Positions 22,777 to 37,700 of a DNA stretch of 64,000 nt are shown in pieces. The DNA comes from Tubiluchus corallicola (taxonomy: Eukaryota > Priapulida > Priapulimorpha > Priapulimorphida > Tubiluchidae). The stretch is from NCBI GenBank assembly GCA_030141605.1, contig JAQGDQ010000159.1:359501-423500 (forward strand). The letters are read 5' to 3'. Within the stretch, counting starts at the first letter, position 1. Every line of letters starts with the position of its first letter. The position numbers and the translations under genes were made by a program. The notes under the pieces were generated by a model that did no database searches, had not been told where the DNA came from, and saw only the letters and a list, made by a program, of their open reading frames with translations.

Positions 22777-25700
22777 ATGACATGGTACTTAAATTTTGTA
22801 TTCCTTATCACAGGTACACAATGCCTTTTTTACTTTTTTATATATGCGGTTTATATTAGTGTTGTCTGCCACACTTTACAAAATCTTAACGATAAGAGCA
22901 GAAAATGAATTAAATGATGTTGATGAAATATAGTCTACATTAAAGCAGTTGTGATTACTAGAACTGTAGTTCTGTTTGCGCAGCCAGCTAGGCATATTTA
23001 ATAAATTTATTTAACTCCACGCCCAATCTATGACTTTTTGCAACGGAGTATCAGTCCTAAACTACAGGAAATGTAGAGTTGTCACTTGCTCCCATGTTCG
23101 CAACGTATTACCATGTCGAAAAGAAGCCGATAGAGTAAGCTGAAACGTTCTATAAGCGTTAGCAGTTAGCGACCATATCGGTTTGAACTTTAAAACGATT
23201 TCAGTAACAAAATGGAGAAAGTACGGATCACAAGATCCGCTTGGCTTGTTTTTGATGAAATTAATTCTCGGATCGAAGTCCATTATCTAGAGACTTCTGG
23301 ACTCAACGTTTAACGTGACAATTGTTTGGCACCTTACTAAATACTTACAAATCACAAATTACCAGCTGATGATTATCTTAAATGAAATTTACGAAACTAA
23401 AAAGTGTTACTTTTCTCCCATTTTTATTCTATTTTATTTTTACACATTTTGAAACATATTACACTTTACATTTTCCATCATTACTTTGTGATTCATAGTC
23501 TGCTGTGCATTAGAGTAAAACTGCTATTAATTATCCTGACTGCATGATATACTGTTTCTATTAACTAAATGATAAAAACGCATAGCTGCAAAACCTCTTA
23601 ACTGAAGCACAAACGCACCAGTAACGTAAACATCTATAATTTACATCTGTAATAACTTGACTAACACTAAACTGGAAAATGCTCGAAAGATCAACTAAAA
23701 TTCAGCGTATTTTACAAAAACAACACGTGGAAATGCTAGCTACAGTATATGAAAGTATAATTAGCATTAGTCCAATGATTACTGCTACTACAATTTACTA
23801 GCAGTTAATTCCATTCGACTGTGAGTTGCCACAACAGGTTTAATTTTTTAAGTATATGTTTTACGCTGTGTATTTTTGGCAGCAGCAAAACTAAAGGACT
23901 AGGGCAGAAGGACTCGGACTCGAGAAGAGAGAACTCGGTCTTGGACGTGAGGACTCGACTACATCACAATTTAAAATTTTGGGTAGTTAAGATATATTTT
24001 AGCTGCGTTTGGATATACTATTCAATTCAAGACATAAACAACTGAACAGCCAGCTGTAGTTCATATAAATATATAATTACTAGCAAGCCATGAGTTTACA
24101 AATATTAAGCCAACGTTTCGGCAATAGCATTTGCCATTTACCTAAAAGTATTGGAGAAATAAATTTATAGACGTAAAATTTAAACAAATCAATTTTCTAA
24201 TTGCAGAATTTACTTACATTTTATTTCTACTTTACTTTATAAAGTTTTTTTAATTTCTGCATTGCGTTTATCTTCTTAATTAGGCCAATTACGTAGCGAC
24301 AATCAGTTTGCTTTTTTAACATGGAGAAAATTTAGCGTAATATTTGCCGGGTTGGTCATAGCAAAAATTGTTATTTCAGCCTTTTCAGGGAGAATCCCTC
24401 ACCCAATTTAATGCGATTTATATCCAATAAATACGTGAACCGTATGTGGACTACACCCTGTTCCTGATCCTCACGATATTCCCACGACACTCTTCACGTC
24501 TCTTCTTGAATGAATAATACTGCTGCCGGTTAAAAATGCATGCAAAATAACTCTTATGGGGATTCATTACAGCTCGTCATTGCGATACAGGAAATGGCTT
24601 TAATATTGTTTATTCGATCAATAAATACCTGGCTGTGTGAACTGGCCTGGTAATTAATATACGGACATTCAGACATCAACTTGCAAACCATTACTCGTAC
24701 AATTGGCGAGGTGATAATGAAGCCGGTGTAACAGCTTTAAACTGCCCCCAGGATCTTGGTTTAATACGCCTCTGGGTAGTTTAAGCTAGGTTTAAATTAC
24801 TTCCATCACAGTTTCAAGTTACTTCATCATTTTGATTTATGATCATGTGCTGTGTGTAAAAAGCTTGCACCACAACTACATGTGCTGTGCTAAAAGTACA
24901 CGGACGTAAAAAGTAATAGATTGCTAACCCATCTTAGTAATATTAGAAAGAGGCGTCACGAGTATTCTTTTATGAGTTCTGTGTTCTTAAATTGATCAGA
25001 TCGACAGATTCTCAAGCAACCTGCTCCCAAATATTTTTAAAGGCATTTTATTTTTAGTAGAGGTAGAGCTATTCATGAGCATAAAATTAAGCAGAGAAAT
25101 GATCGATTACCTGGCTCCTAAATAGAAAACTAGTGTATTGTACATTTTAAACAGGTAAAATGGTAGCAGCGAATATCATGAATAATTCTCCGTTAAATAA
25201 GTAATAACGTTAAATATAATAAACAGCAAGTAATTCTGTAAACCCCCCAAAATGTACAGCTAAAAGAAACAACATTACTTAACATTGAAACCTGATTTTA
25301 TAAATAAATATTTGTATGTGATATGTTTTAGTTACTAATTAGGTCTGTCGAAATTTTTAGGAAAGACAAACGTCGCACCTCGTAGCTTAAAACTGAGCTT
25401 AAATTATCGGGGGTATCATGACTAATAGGTATTTAAACTGGTACACCGGTGTTTACGTGCTTAATGTGAAAATATAAGTGATTAACAAAGGCAATGCGGT
25501 TTGTCACACTTACAAGACGGAATCCAGCAGAACCTTGATGTTTGTGGTGAGACAGGAATCTTGCTCATTATCAAGGTAAACCTTCCAAGATGAGCCGTTG
25601 AACCGTCAAATATATTTTGCTTTTGTTTGATGTATAAACATTTTTCTCGACGAGGTTAACAGGGAATGAAACCGATTAGAGCGAGTATCGAACCCAGGCG

Positions 25701-28700
25701 GTCATGAAATATTTACTGATCAGCTTCGACGTTCAACTTCGATGGCAAAACACATGTCATAACCTGGCTTTAAACTCATATTTAAATTTAAGTTGGAAAA
25801 GAAGTTTGCACTGTTTCTAGGTGTTACTTAAACGATGAAATGGTGCAAGGTAATGGCGACATAGCAGCAGTCATAGTAATAATTTATATAAACTGAATGT
25901 GTCTGTAAGCAGCTTTTTCGACTATAATTACAATGAACTTGACGCTAGATTATTTAAAATGGATATCACGATGTTTTGGAAAAACTGCCGTTGTTAGTTG
26001 GCAGCTATTTCCTAGGTGTGTGCTGGCACAGAAGGAACGAAACATTTAATTTTAGTAATTTTAGCAAATTTACAATACCAAAACAAACCTCGAAAGCCTC
26101 CCCATACGCAGTGAGCATGCAAACCTTAGACCTATCTTTCATTTAGCAAAAAATTGATCATCCCAGGTTTGTGAGGTTGATGCCCTTGTAGCGCAAATTT
26201 GTTCTTTGATGCATAAAGCCTGGATCGATAGATGAGGTTTATGCACACACTCCTGTAAAGCTATGCCAGGTGATGTTAGTATAACCTAAATCAACTTGTT
26301 TTAAGCTTGACGTAAGCAACGTACTAATTCTCGGTAGTTCAAAATTAATTTTGTTTCAGTAGTAAACTTACTGTAACCGCTTATTAGTATTTCTTTTTAT
26401 TGCCAGGGGTATCAAAAATAGACATATTTAAAATGTATATATAAAACAACTTATCATTATGTAGTTTTTTTCGTAGCATATGGATATGCTTAAAAGCCTT
26501 TTAAGTTTTTTTGAAATAATGATTGAACTCATCTAATGAATAAACTCTTCAGTTCAAAACGCATAAACCGTGACAACTGCTGTAATTAAAAACACCAATA
26601 CTTGACCAGATCTAGCTGCTACCTTATAAATCTTTAATGAATGTTCTTAACTTTTCTTAAAAAATTGTCTTTAATGATGCTTCTTCAACTATCTTTAAAG
26701 ATTGTCTTTAATGATGCTTCTTAACTCTTTTTTAAAAATTTGTCTACTGCTACTATGGTGCTATTGCGATCACCGTTACCGATGCTGCCCCGTGCTGTTG
26801 CTTTTGTCGTTTGATATGGTTAATGTTGATATGGTCATCATCAATATCCCTGCTCTTTCATTTGCTGAAGCTGCAACTACTAGATCGCTAATACAAAAGT
26901 CCCGCTGTTTCATATAGAAACTATAGTGTTTGTCCTATATTGTAGGAAATTACGGGAAGCCTCTGGCTTTTTCCCATAGGCAAATCAGTGACATACTTGC
27001 CACTAAAATGTACAACAACTATTATTCTGTAATGGCTGACTAACCTAAATAACGAGTGAAACAGGATATGTCAAGCTAATAAAATAAACATTTACTGCAA
27101 CTGATTCTGTAACAGCCAACCTTCATCATTATAAAAATTACGTTTGTACCTAGAAAATTACACTATGCTCTGCTCTCAATAAACTGTTGTTATCCACGGC
27201 TATGGACAATCGTTTTACATGTATTACATTTATGATTTATGCGCAACTGCGTTACCAAATTTGTTCATTAAATTTGTTAAGAACGGTTAACTTGCATTTT
27301 TTGCCTCACATCTCTTTCGCTTAATGATTATCATACGGCAAATCTCCTCAGTTTGCTCCTCTGCTCTCAACTGCTCGTATAAGATTATGTATGCCCTTAC
27401 TGTATAACACTTCCACTTAGATCCCCAGGATTGCCACGTTGTTTCTCTCTTGCTATATAGTTACTGAGCACAGTATATGTGTTAAACTGTATTTCCACCT
27501 AAAATGTCTTAGCTGTTCTAACGTACACTTGCGTTGTGAATTCATCAATGTAAATCTCCTCTATTTAGCGCTTCTTACTTGTTCGGCCGAACCTTACTAT
27601 GGGAAGAAATTAGGTAACTTCAAGACACTGTATCACAAAGTAGCTGGGGAAGTGTACGCTTTGGATGATAGCACCCTGTTTATAAAGAACTTCATGTATG
27701 ATGGCACAGCTCCTGGTAAGTCTCTCAATAGCAAGTTGATCAGAAAGCATTTTCGTACAATGTAGACCGTATTAGGTCCCATAATGGTTTCATACTTGGT
27801 GGGATCTTGCATCTCAGTATAGGCTACGGTGGTTACTCTTTGATGGTAACACTGGCAATGATAATAGTAATGATTATGTGATAATGTTGAAATGTTGATG
27901 TTGATAATGAAAGGTAGTAACAACGATGATGCAGAATATTTTAGATGATGTTTGTTGCACTGATAAGAGAAATTTGCTTGGGTAATGTTGTTTGTATTGG
28001 TTTTAGCGGCTTATTAGTAACAGTATAATTGTTATTTCAGTACTAGTCACAAATTATCTATAGGCTACTCCCGTATTTATGCGTTCGTATAATATAGGCA
28101 GTAATACTGTCATGTGAAACGCAAAAATAGCAAACCCTTTCCTGTGTTTAGCTACTACCACGCCTGCCCTACTAATTTAGTATAGTTAAAGATAGTTATT
28201 TCTTCGTATTACACATAGATGCCTATTTCTGGGTGGGTAGCACCTCAACTCCAGACAAAAGAGGAGTGATTGTGCCGGATGAAAAAGGAAGGTTGGTATA
28301 ACTCCTTAATATTTTAATTACGTGTTGTCATTAACCGCTATTATGGTTGACCATTAACCACCAAACTGGATGACTAACCATGCTCTCAAAAAACACAGAT
28401 TCCTAATTATGGCTGGAGGAACAATTACAACTAACCATAGGGCTGATGCAGTGCTAGGCTGTTTCCAAGAGCAGTCCAGAGTTGCTGTAAACCTTTCATT
28501 GAGGAACTCGTCCTAATTGTTGGATGAGTTGGACTCTAGCCCTAATCCTGTCAGTGGAGTTAATGTATACTTTTTACTAAAAACTTGAATGTATAATTCT
28601 CAGCCACTTGCATATATAAGTACGTACACACAAGTGGGTTGTAAATGTTTACAATTTTTTTGTTTACACTTTTTAAAGGTGTGTATAGGTTTCTGTTAAG

Positions 28701-31700
28701 AAACATATAGTCTACAGTATTGTAATTTGTTTATCGCAGTGAAAGAAAGGCCTTACAAGTCGCAAAATTGCTTTTATTCTTGTATTACTTGTTTAGGTCA
28801 GAGAAACTGGGTGAATACACGGGAAATGATCTGATTCTCATGCTACCTGGGAAAAAGCTGAGTGAAATAAAATGGCTGTCTGTTTGGTGTGAATCTTTTG
28901 CGGTAAATGCTGAATCTGCTGATTTTGCTAAACAGAGATTGTTACTATAAAACTGTATGTATATCCGACTGGTTAAGTTCCCAAATCACTGAAATCAGCT
29001 GAATAACAGTGAATATCTTAATGAATCTCACTTATGATATAACTATAAAATTTAATGCAAATAAATTTAAAACACCTTTAAATGGTTTAGAATCATTAAT
29101 TATGTTAACTGATCTATTTATACAGGTTGATTTTGGCAATGTAGTATTTGGCACCGTCGCACCACCAATGCAGAAAACAGTGACAGGTTATCCTGAAGGC
29201 GGTGGACATAAGGTCGCATCTGGTCCAATTACGTTCTTGAATGAAAAGTCGGTGAAAATCGAAGACTTCATCTATGATGGCAATGCACCAGGTGAATAGT
29301 TGAATGCAAACACTGTTTCTTAAAATAAAGTATGTGGCTAGTTTGCTTGTTAGTGTTCTCCACAAGAAGCTTATGAACTGTAGTTTTATTGTACTGTACA
29401 GTACACTGGAATAATAAGGCTTTTAGAGTACTTTTAGAGAGAAATAAGATCTGTAAGCATGGGTGCCACAAACAAAGGCCTACAGATGCTGGCAAACTTT
29501 TCATTGCTGTTAAAAACAAAGCACTAGCATCTCATTTAGTGAGAACTACTGACTGAAAAACTCTTGATATTGCTTGCTTTGTAGATGCATTTTTTCTTGT
29601 TGGAAAAGGAAGTCCTTCAGCTACAGGAACGAAAGTGCCAGACGAAACTGGAAGGTAAGCAAGAAACTCAGAAACGCAGCCTGTTAATAGCATCCAAGAA
29701 ATGATGCGCAGCAGACATTAATGGTATAACAGATTCCATTATTAGTAAGACAGATGTTTGTTATGTAAAGCTTTTATAAACGTCTGATATTTACATGTTA
29801 TTTTTCTCATTTTTTAGCCTTACACCTCTGAAAGAATACAAAAGTAAAACTATAACTCTTACTCTTCCTGGAGAGTTGACCTTCTTTGACATCGATTACA
29901 TCAGTGTTTACTGCATCCAATTTACTGAGAATTTTAATAGTATTACTGTACCACAGGAGATAAAACAACCTGGCGTACTGGTTTCCTCATTGGTATGTGA
30001 CTCTGTGAACTTAACTAAGACTCACTTACTGCTGCCAGTCATTATCATAGATTCACTTCATCTCGTATCTCATTTGTTGGGCAAGGTTGCTTCATGTACT
30101 TTCATTTGCAGCATCTACAGCATCATTGACCAATTTTGTATCCATTCTACCTTTACTTAGAGTTCATATAGTTACTAGAGTTCAATTTTTTACTGAGAAG
30201 ATGTACAAAATGTGGCAAACCAAAACCATGACTCCTTTAGCTCATGTTCAAATTGATAGCTGGATAGCAAGTAACCAATACCAAAAAATTAAAAATATAT
30301 GAGAAATCAGAAAATATAAAACGCATATTCTATGGTTACATTTTTACATTAATAAAAATGTATTTTTAACGTTAATCCTATGAATTTTATTTAGGCAGGT
30401 GATGGAGAACCAATGATGAACTGCGAGACAATGTTGGAGAAAAACCTTAATGTTGCTTGGAAAATAAAAGATAACTTAATTTCTTTTACACTTAGTGGAC
30501 AAGTAGGTAAGCAAGGCAGTGCATTTAACATCTCCATAGGTTTTTTTGCTTTACAACTTTTTATCTGATTTTTTTTCAGATCTTCCAAAGGAGCTTACAA
30601 ATTAGTATCATCATTCAATAATAATTATTATCATGTAAAATCAGGCTTTAAAATTTACACAAGTTTATGCTCTAGCAGTGTGGTGCTCTGACAAATCTGA
30701 TTTTGATATGAAAATTCCTGAAAAGAAACTTCCACTACAATTATAAAGCCTTTTTGCTAACACTTTGATAAACTTTTTCACTCTGACAATAACACATTCA
30801 AAAAACTGTAATTATAGAAATGCATATGAAATGACTTAAAATCAGTGGATAGCACACTGAACCCACTCAGTATTGATACCAAATCTTTAAAAGCACATAA
30901 ATGATACGGGTATTCAGAAGCTAAAGTCAATTTTTCGCTTAATAATGGTAAAAATTTTAATGTTTTAAATTAAAATATTAATTTGAAGGTTGCTGTGTTT
31001 TTGTTCATGTTTTAAATTGAACTATTAATTTTGAATGTTGCTATATGTTTTTATTGTAGCTCCAGGTGAGTATATGTCATTTGGCATAAGTGGATCAAGT
31101 ACAAAATCAGCCATGGAAGGTGCAGACGTTATTGCAGCTTGGATAGATGAGGATACAAAGGCAGCTCGTGCTGTAGACTACAGAGTTAAAGACTATAGCT
31201 TGGTATGTATTACAAGTGAGATTTTGATATAGAAGCATATGACAAACAATATCAGACATGATTTACCAATACTTATGCAGTCTCAGAAAACAACTGCTGA
31301 CTGCTTTTAGTTCTTGGAGAACAAACACTTTCAGATCTCTTTGCCTACACAAATATTGAAAATATGAGCTAGCAGAAGATCAACGAAGTTGAAATGGCAC
31401 TATAACAACAATGCTGCCACCTCTCAAATAGGATGTAGTTGTTAATAATCACATAAGATTTTAGAAAATAAGCTTGGAAATCAAATTTATTTGTAATGCA
31501 CTATTAAACAATTTTCAGACAAAAATATAGTCTATAGTACTAGAGACATCAAAATTCATTTAGATAACATCATTTGGCATTTTAAATGAATTTATGCGTG
31601 GTTAAACGCCTGATTTTATTAAGTTAATTGTTTTTACAATACAGAAAGATTTTGAGTGGCTGTATCTTTGATGGGCGATTAAAGCACAAAGAATGAGTTT

Positions 31701-34700
31701 TTTTGTTTTTGACAACTAATAGTACCAAATGTATGCTTTCCAAAAATTACTTGATTGACAATCACGGACCTCGATAATGTAGAGGAAAATTTCTGAAGAA
31801 ATGCAAAATAAGTGCAACACAACATTCATCAGTTCTTACTGTTTCACAGTGTTCAAATGGCAATGGTGTTTGCCCAGATGATCTTGTAAATGGGGTACAA
31901 GATGCCATCCACGTACAAGGAATTCATTTCAGTGGAGTAACGACAATTTCTTTTGACCGACAACTGGACACGGGTAATTGTTTGATACTGATAAAATTCA
32001 AAGCAAACTTATTAGTGTTAGTCACAACTAATACTAGAGGAATTTAGCGGGTGAGACCGTGAAAGTCCTATGCATAATATTGTAACGGATCCGGGTCCTT
32101 TTCAGGCGCCGATCCGTCTCCTCAGAATGTATCGAGCGGCATACAAGTTATGAAAGTACTACAGCAGACGAGAAAAGTAAAAAGATACGGAATGCGAGTG
32201 TAAATTTAACTTTATTGCACAACCGGTAACTCCAAAAGAATGACACGTGAACAGACTTTTGTATAAAAAATCAGCAAACCTACAGCAATCACCTTTACAG
32301 ACAGAAAGGCCAGGTTGGAATCGTCAAATTACGGCATGCATTCTGTTTTATACAGGTACATTTGCATTACTGGGCTTCTCGACTATACCCATTACTAACA
32401 TTATGGGGTTAGTCAAAACCCGTCTTCGTAACACTACCCCTTCCTCAATTTCCATTTGTCCACAAATGAGTTACAGCAAATGCAAATGCAATTAAATTTT
32501 ACTCTAGTTGAACCCAACAAAAGTCATTCAAAGTTGAGCAAATCAGTTTAACAAAATAATCAAAATTGTAAATAGCACTAGTACAAATATGTAAAATCCC
32601 GGCTTTAGCAAATCTATCCAGGTTTATGACAGCATAAAACTGAAAACGGTGAGTTGATAATCCTTTTTCCTGTGGGAACAGATCAATGATCCACTTCTTG
32701 TGAGTGCAGTGTATCGATATCTATCGAGACTGTCCCAAAAAACAATACAGTCAGTCTTAAACAGAAACCAGTCTTTGCACAGCACGCTATCGGCAAAACA
32801 GGCCTTGAAACGAAAAAGCATTCTACTAGTTACTTCCGAGGCACTGAGACAACCTCTATGATGTGGTACATTGTGAACAGTCTATAGAAGTTCTCCTGGG
32901 GCGTCGGTAGGGATTCGAACCATCTGTCTGCCCGGTGAAATAAAGTAGTTGCGATACTTGCGAAGGTGTAGGGTACTCCAGCCATGTGCTACAACGGTAT
33001 TGTACTCCTAGCCATAAACCATGTCTTTGACGGTACTCCATAATAGACTCGTGTCCGTCATAATAGACTCGTGTAGCAATCGAAGTTTCGAACTTGGCTT
33101 CCCTGAGTGAACGAAATAGGCATACTGACAAGCTTACTGCAACAGACTCGGCACATACAGAGGAATAAAGACGAAACAAATTTACAAACAAGGTACTGCT
33201 GTACAACAACAACGGCAAAGTAGAGAAAAACGATTAATCTTTTAAACTGCTTCAACGTTCTGGCTTCGCAAAAGCTACCGAAAACCGGTTCAACTTTGAC
33301 CAGTGACGTACAGTTAAAAAGACGAGCATCAAGTGTTCACAACTGCATAATCTTAGCTAACTGAACACAACAGAGCCCCATGTTGAAAAGCGTGTTCTGG
33401 CATCTCTAGCCATTACGGAACACTAAACTACCATTAAAAAACAGTGTTCTGGCATCCTAGCCATTACGGAACACTAAACAACCATTTGTTCTGGCATCCT
33501 AGCCATTACGGAACACTAAACAACCATTTAAAAACAAGTGTTCTGGCATCCTAGCCATTACGGAACACTAAACAACCATTTAAAAACAAGTGTTCTGGCA
33601 TCCTAGCCATTACGGAACACTAAACTACGGTGACTCGCTATACATGCAAAGTCACAAAATGGCTGTACGTCTCCTATTCCTAAATACAGGCTAATATCGC
33701 CTCATTGGGAACTCGATAAAAACATAGAACTGTTTAAGCTAAGGCCGATGCTGCCTGTCGCATAAAGGCCGTTCAATTGCCTTTCAACATAAAAGGTAAA
33801 AACACGAAACTGTCTACAAAAACACAAAAAACACGCCGAGTAGTACAGACAAGCTGTCTGCCTAAAGCAAAATGCAGCACTCACCAAACCCAATAATGTC
33901 GATCCATTCCAGGCGGCAATTTCGGATCCCACTTATGTGCACCAGTGTAACGGATCCGGGTCCTTTTCAGGCGCCGATCCGTCTCCTCAGAATGTATCGA
34001 GCGGCATACAAGTTATGAAAGTACTACAGCAGACGAGAAAAGTAAAAAGATACGGAATGCGAGTGTAAATTTAACTTTATTGCACAACCGGTAACTCCAA
34101 AAGAATGACATGTGAACAGACTTTTGTATAAAAAATCAGCAAACCTACAGCAATCACCTTTACAGACAGAAAGGCCAGGTTGGAATCGTCAAATTACGGC
34201 ATGCATTCTGTTTTATACAGGTACATTTGCATTACTGGGCTTCTCGACTATACCCATTACTAACATTATGGGGTTAGTCAAAACCCGTCTTCGTAACAAT
34301 ATGTTCATCTTGCACATCTAAAGATCAGCAAAGTATGAAAATTTATACATGTTTGCATTCCTCCCATAATTAGGAACAATTACGTTTTTGAACAAAACAT
34401 GGGAAGTGACCCAAAGACAGCATGCAAAGCATTGCAGTTGCATTTTGAAAAAAATAAATGCAATTTTGAAGCTAGGTTGCACAGCTGGAAAATTATTGCA
34501 AGTTGAAAGATTGTAAATCTGTATTCACTGTTTGTTTTCAATCTTAAATTCATGTACAGATGATGTAAATGTGTCTCTGCGTTATAATAGTTTATATATT
34601 GCACTCTTTGTTTATGTAGGAGACAGTATTGACATCCCATATATGACAGATGGTACAAAGCAGTATATCGTCTGGGCTATTGGACCTATAAATGACGATG

Positions 34701-37700
34701 GATTAGTGGTAAAGCATACAAAAAGGCTCACAGGTTTTTATTTTTTCTAATTACAGTGTAGCACTTACACACATGTTTACACAGCTGCAGCAACAACTTT
34801 TACAATTGATAAATTTGAGATAATTTTTTTATTTGGTAATTTATGACAAGTTTACATTTTTTCAACTATAGCTGCTGTGTGTTTTTTCAATTTATTTTTG
34901 TATAAATGAGCTATAGTACTTCAGTACAAATTTAAAATTGGCACAAACTGACTACCTCTATTAAGTCCACTCATATTCATTATTACCTGTTTATATACTT
35001 GCTGTTGAAGGATATTCTCAATAAATTTCTCTTAATTAAAGGTAGTAAAGTATTAAACTTTGGACGCAAACCAATGGCAAACTGTAAACCTGTAGAAGGA
35101 GTAGACAAAAAAGAACTGCAGGGGTGGCCTGCTCCATCTATCTCTGGTGAAAACACAAAAACTTTTACAATCACATTGGGGCCCCCTGGTGGAGAACGTG
35201 GATATGAGAGCATTACAGGTAAACAGTTTTTCTTAGTAGTTAGTCTTAATATTGCCAAATTGGTTTCAAAAATGAAATTTATCAATATAAATAGATAACC
35301 TTGACTTCAACTAACTTGTAACATGGTAAAACACTTGTTCTTGTCTTTTTTGAAATAACAGTAATTAACAAAACAAGTCTGCCATCTCACTGCCACATTA
35401 TGCTTTCTGTGCACTTTAGATTAAATCCTTTGATCTCTATCATGACTTCAGTCATCACTTTATCCTGGCGTTTTTTACTATATTTATGACACGTCTCTCA
35501 AACAGGTGTATGTAGTTATATTTTTGCATCTGAAGTCTTAGCCCAAGGTCAGATTTTCATTTACATCAACAGCCCAGCATACTCAAGTTTACAAAACACA
35601 AAATTTGGTCAAAATTTTATCTTTACAGACCGTACTTACGGTTCACATATTATTTTAATTCATCTGTGAAGGACACCAAAACCATAGAAACAACTTTAAT
35701 ACAATACTGGCCTGATTTCATAATTTATTCATCAAAGCAAGCTTTTTCATTGACTCCCATGGTTCATAAAAATGCCACTTTACATTCAGTTAATGTTGTC
35801 CACATTGAAGCTTTATTGACAATGAATAATAACAACAAAAACTGCAATAAAAATGACAATGACAGAACAGCAATACTTTAATACTATGACACTGCTTCCA
35901 CAACAGCAAATTTGTTATCACCTTTTGATCTACTTTTTTCTGTTGTTAAAGTGAAAGACCATGACATTTACAGTGTTTCTATGTTTACAGGAAGGCCATC
36001 TTGGGGCTACGCATTTTATGTCAATGGCTTGTTAATACCAGAAATTTATCTCACTAGAGGAGAAACGTATGAATTTGTTGTCAACACAGGTGATAATGAA
36101 AATGTTCCTTCTGATTACCATCCAGTATATTTTGCTACAGATCCAGATGGTGGATATGTAGGAAAAAATGCCACGGAAAAACAGGTAAATCAATTTCTAT
36201 AAGGCAGTATAATGAGCAAAAACTAATGTTTTAAATTACCTGCAACAACTCTTGTCAATGCACACTGGAAAGCCAAACATTCTTCAGCTAATTGCTTCTT
36301 AGTAAATAAAAACTATAGGTCCACTGTTTGCACCAAGGTTCTTTTCTAATTAAAATACTGAGATCCAAGTTGTAGCATGTAGTCGTATTATAAACACGCT
36401 TCTGCAAGAATTGTTTGTCTATATCATGCCTGTCTATGAACCTTACAGGTTATTAGGTATATAAATAAGGCTTCTTTTCAGCTTAGCCTGAAAAGTTTTT
36501 GAACACACTACAAAAACACTATTTTTTAATTTTTTTTCTAGCAAATACGTGTTCTGGCAGGCATAGATGCTGCAGGTAAACCAAAGCCAAATTTCGGTAA
36601 GTTCTGTCTTGTTCTACTTGTGCTAGTGTAGTTTAATTAATTGGTAGAATTAATACACCTACATAATGCACCTTACAAACCCTCACATTTACTTTAGAAA
36701 TACTAACCTTAGTATTTCTAATCTTATATTTGAATAAATCATATTAGAATTATAAAATACCTCAAATACCTTATAAGTTACTGTAATAAATTCTTTCTCC
36801 TTACAGTTGGGAGTCGCTGTGAGTTTGCCACTAGTAACGAGGCACCTCCAGAAGAATATTCTACTTTTATGGACTATAAGAAAGATAATTTAGAACAAAA
36901 ATGTGTTCAGCCCAAACGCTCGGGAAAATTTAAATTCACACCAAACAAAAACACTCCCTCGTTATTTTATTACCAGGTAAGAAAAAATATTGTGTGTAAT
37001 ACTGAAACGTTTGTAATAGTAAATGGCAAGATGTGACACCGTCATACTGTTATCATGGCATTTTCGCAATTTGAGCTACACAACTTTTAAACTTTAATTC
37101 CTAGTGCTGCTACTGCCCTTCTGTTCAAGTTTTTGCTAACATATTTTTCTTGACATTCATTTCTTAATTGCTTTTACTTGGAATAGAGAAATTAGACAGA
37201 TTATACTTTCTTTAGTTGAACTGATTTGCTGTAAAATGTAAAAAATGCAATCAGTTACCAAATTTTCTTTGAATAAAACATGTCAACATTAATAGGTCAG
37301 CACAACCTGCTATTTCTGATAGAATAACTTATTTTTGAGAAAATAAAAAAGATTTACTTTGCTACCAAGCAACTGAGATAAAATGATAAGAATGATAGGT
37401 CCCCCCTAATCACATTTTTCAATGAAAAAGTTAAAAAGTACATGGATGACTACCTATATAATTCAACAATGCTACACTACCAAAAAAGTTCATCCTAGCT
37501 TGTGAAAAAACCTAATTGCTCACAATGAGAATACATGTTTAATTGATGGTCCTACTTTCAGTGCTGGCAACACAAGTATTTTGGCTGGAAGATTCATGTT
37601 GTGGACAACTGGTCAGAAGTACCAGAAGAACAAAGTCAACAGCGAATCACAACAACCCCTGGAAGTGCGGCAACAACGATTGGATACTCCACACTTCTTG

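Larger units (their letters stand above)
32081..34298 (-). mobile_element. Young non-autonomous LTR retrotransposon in Skeletor intron 10
   Basis: Two 353-bp direct repeats (32081-32433 and 33946-34298), each with TG...CA ends, are flanked by a 4-bp target-site duplication ATAT (32077-32080 and 34299-34302). Minus orientation is shown by a purine tract (GAGGAAGGGGTAG) directly beside the 32081 LTR, a TGG-initiated primer-binding candidate one base from the other LTR, a TATAAAA box and an AATAAA signal inside each LTR. The 1.5 kb interior has no gag, protease, RT or integrase reading frame, so it must be moved in trans (TRIM/LARD-like). The size of the target duplication and the TGTTACG start fit a Ty3/gypsy-type parent, by inference only. 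It lies antisense to Skeletor between exons 10 and 11. Confidence 0.92.

Noticed and set aside
25650-25710. Minus-strand GGTTCGATACTCG resembling a tRNA B-box
   Set aside because: No matching A-box at suitable distance and no cloverleaf pairing.
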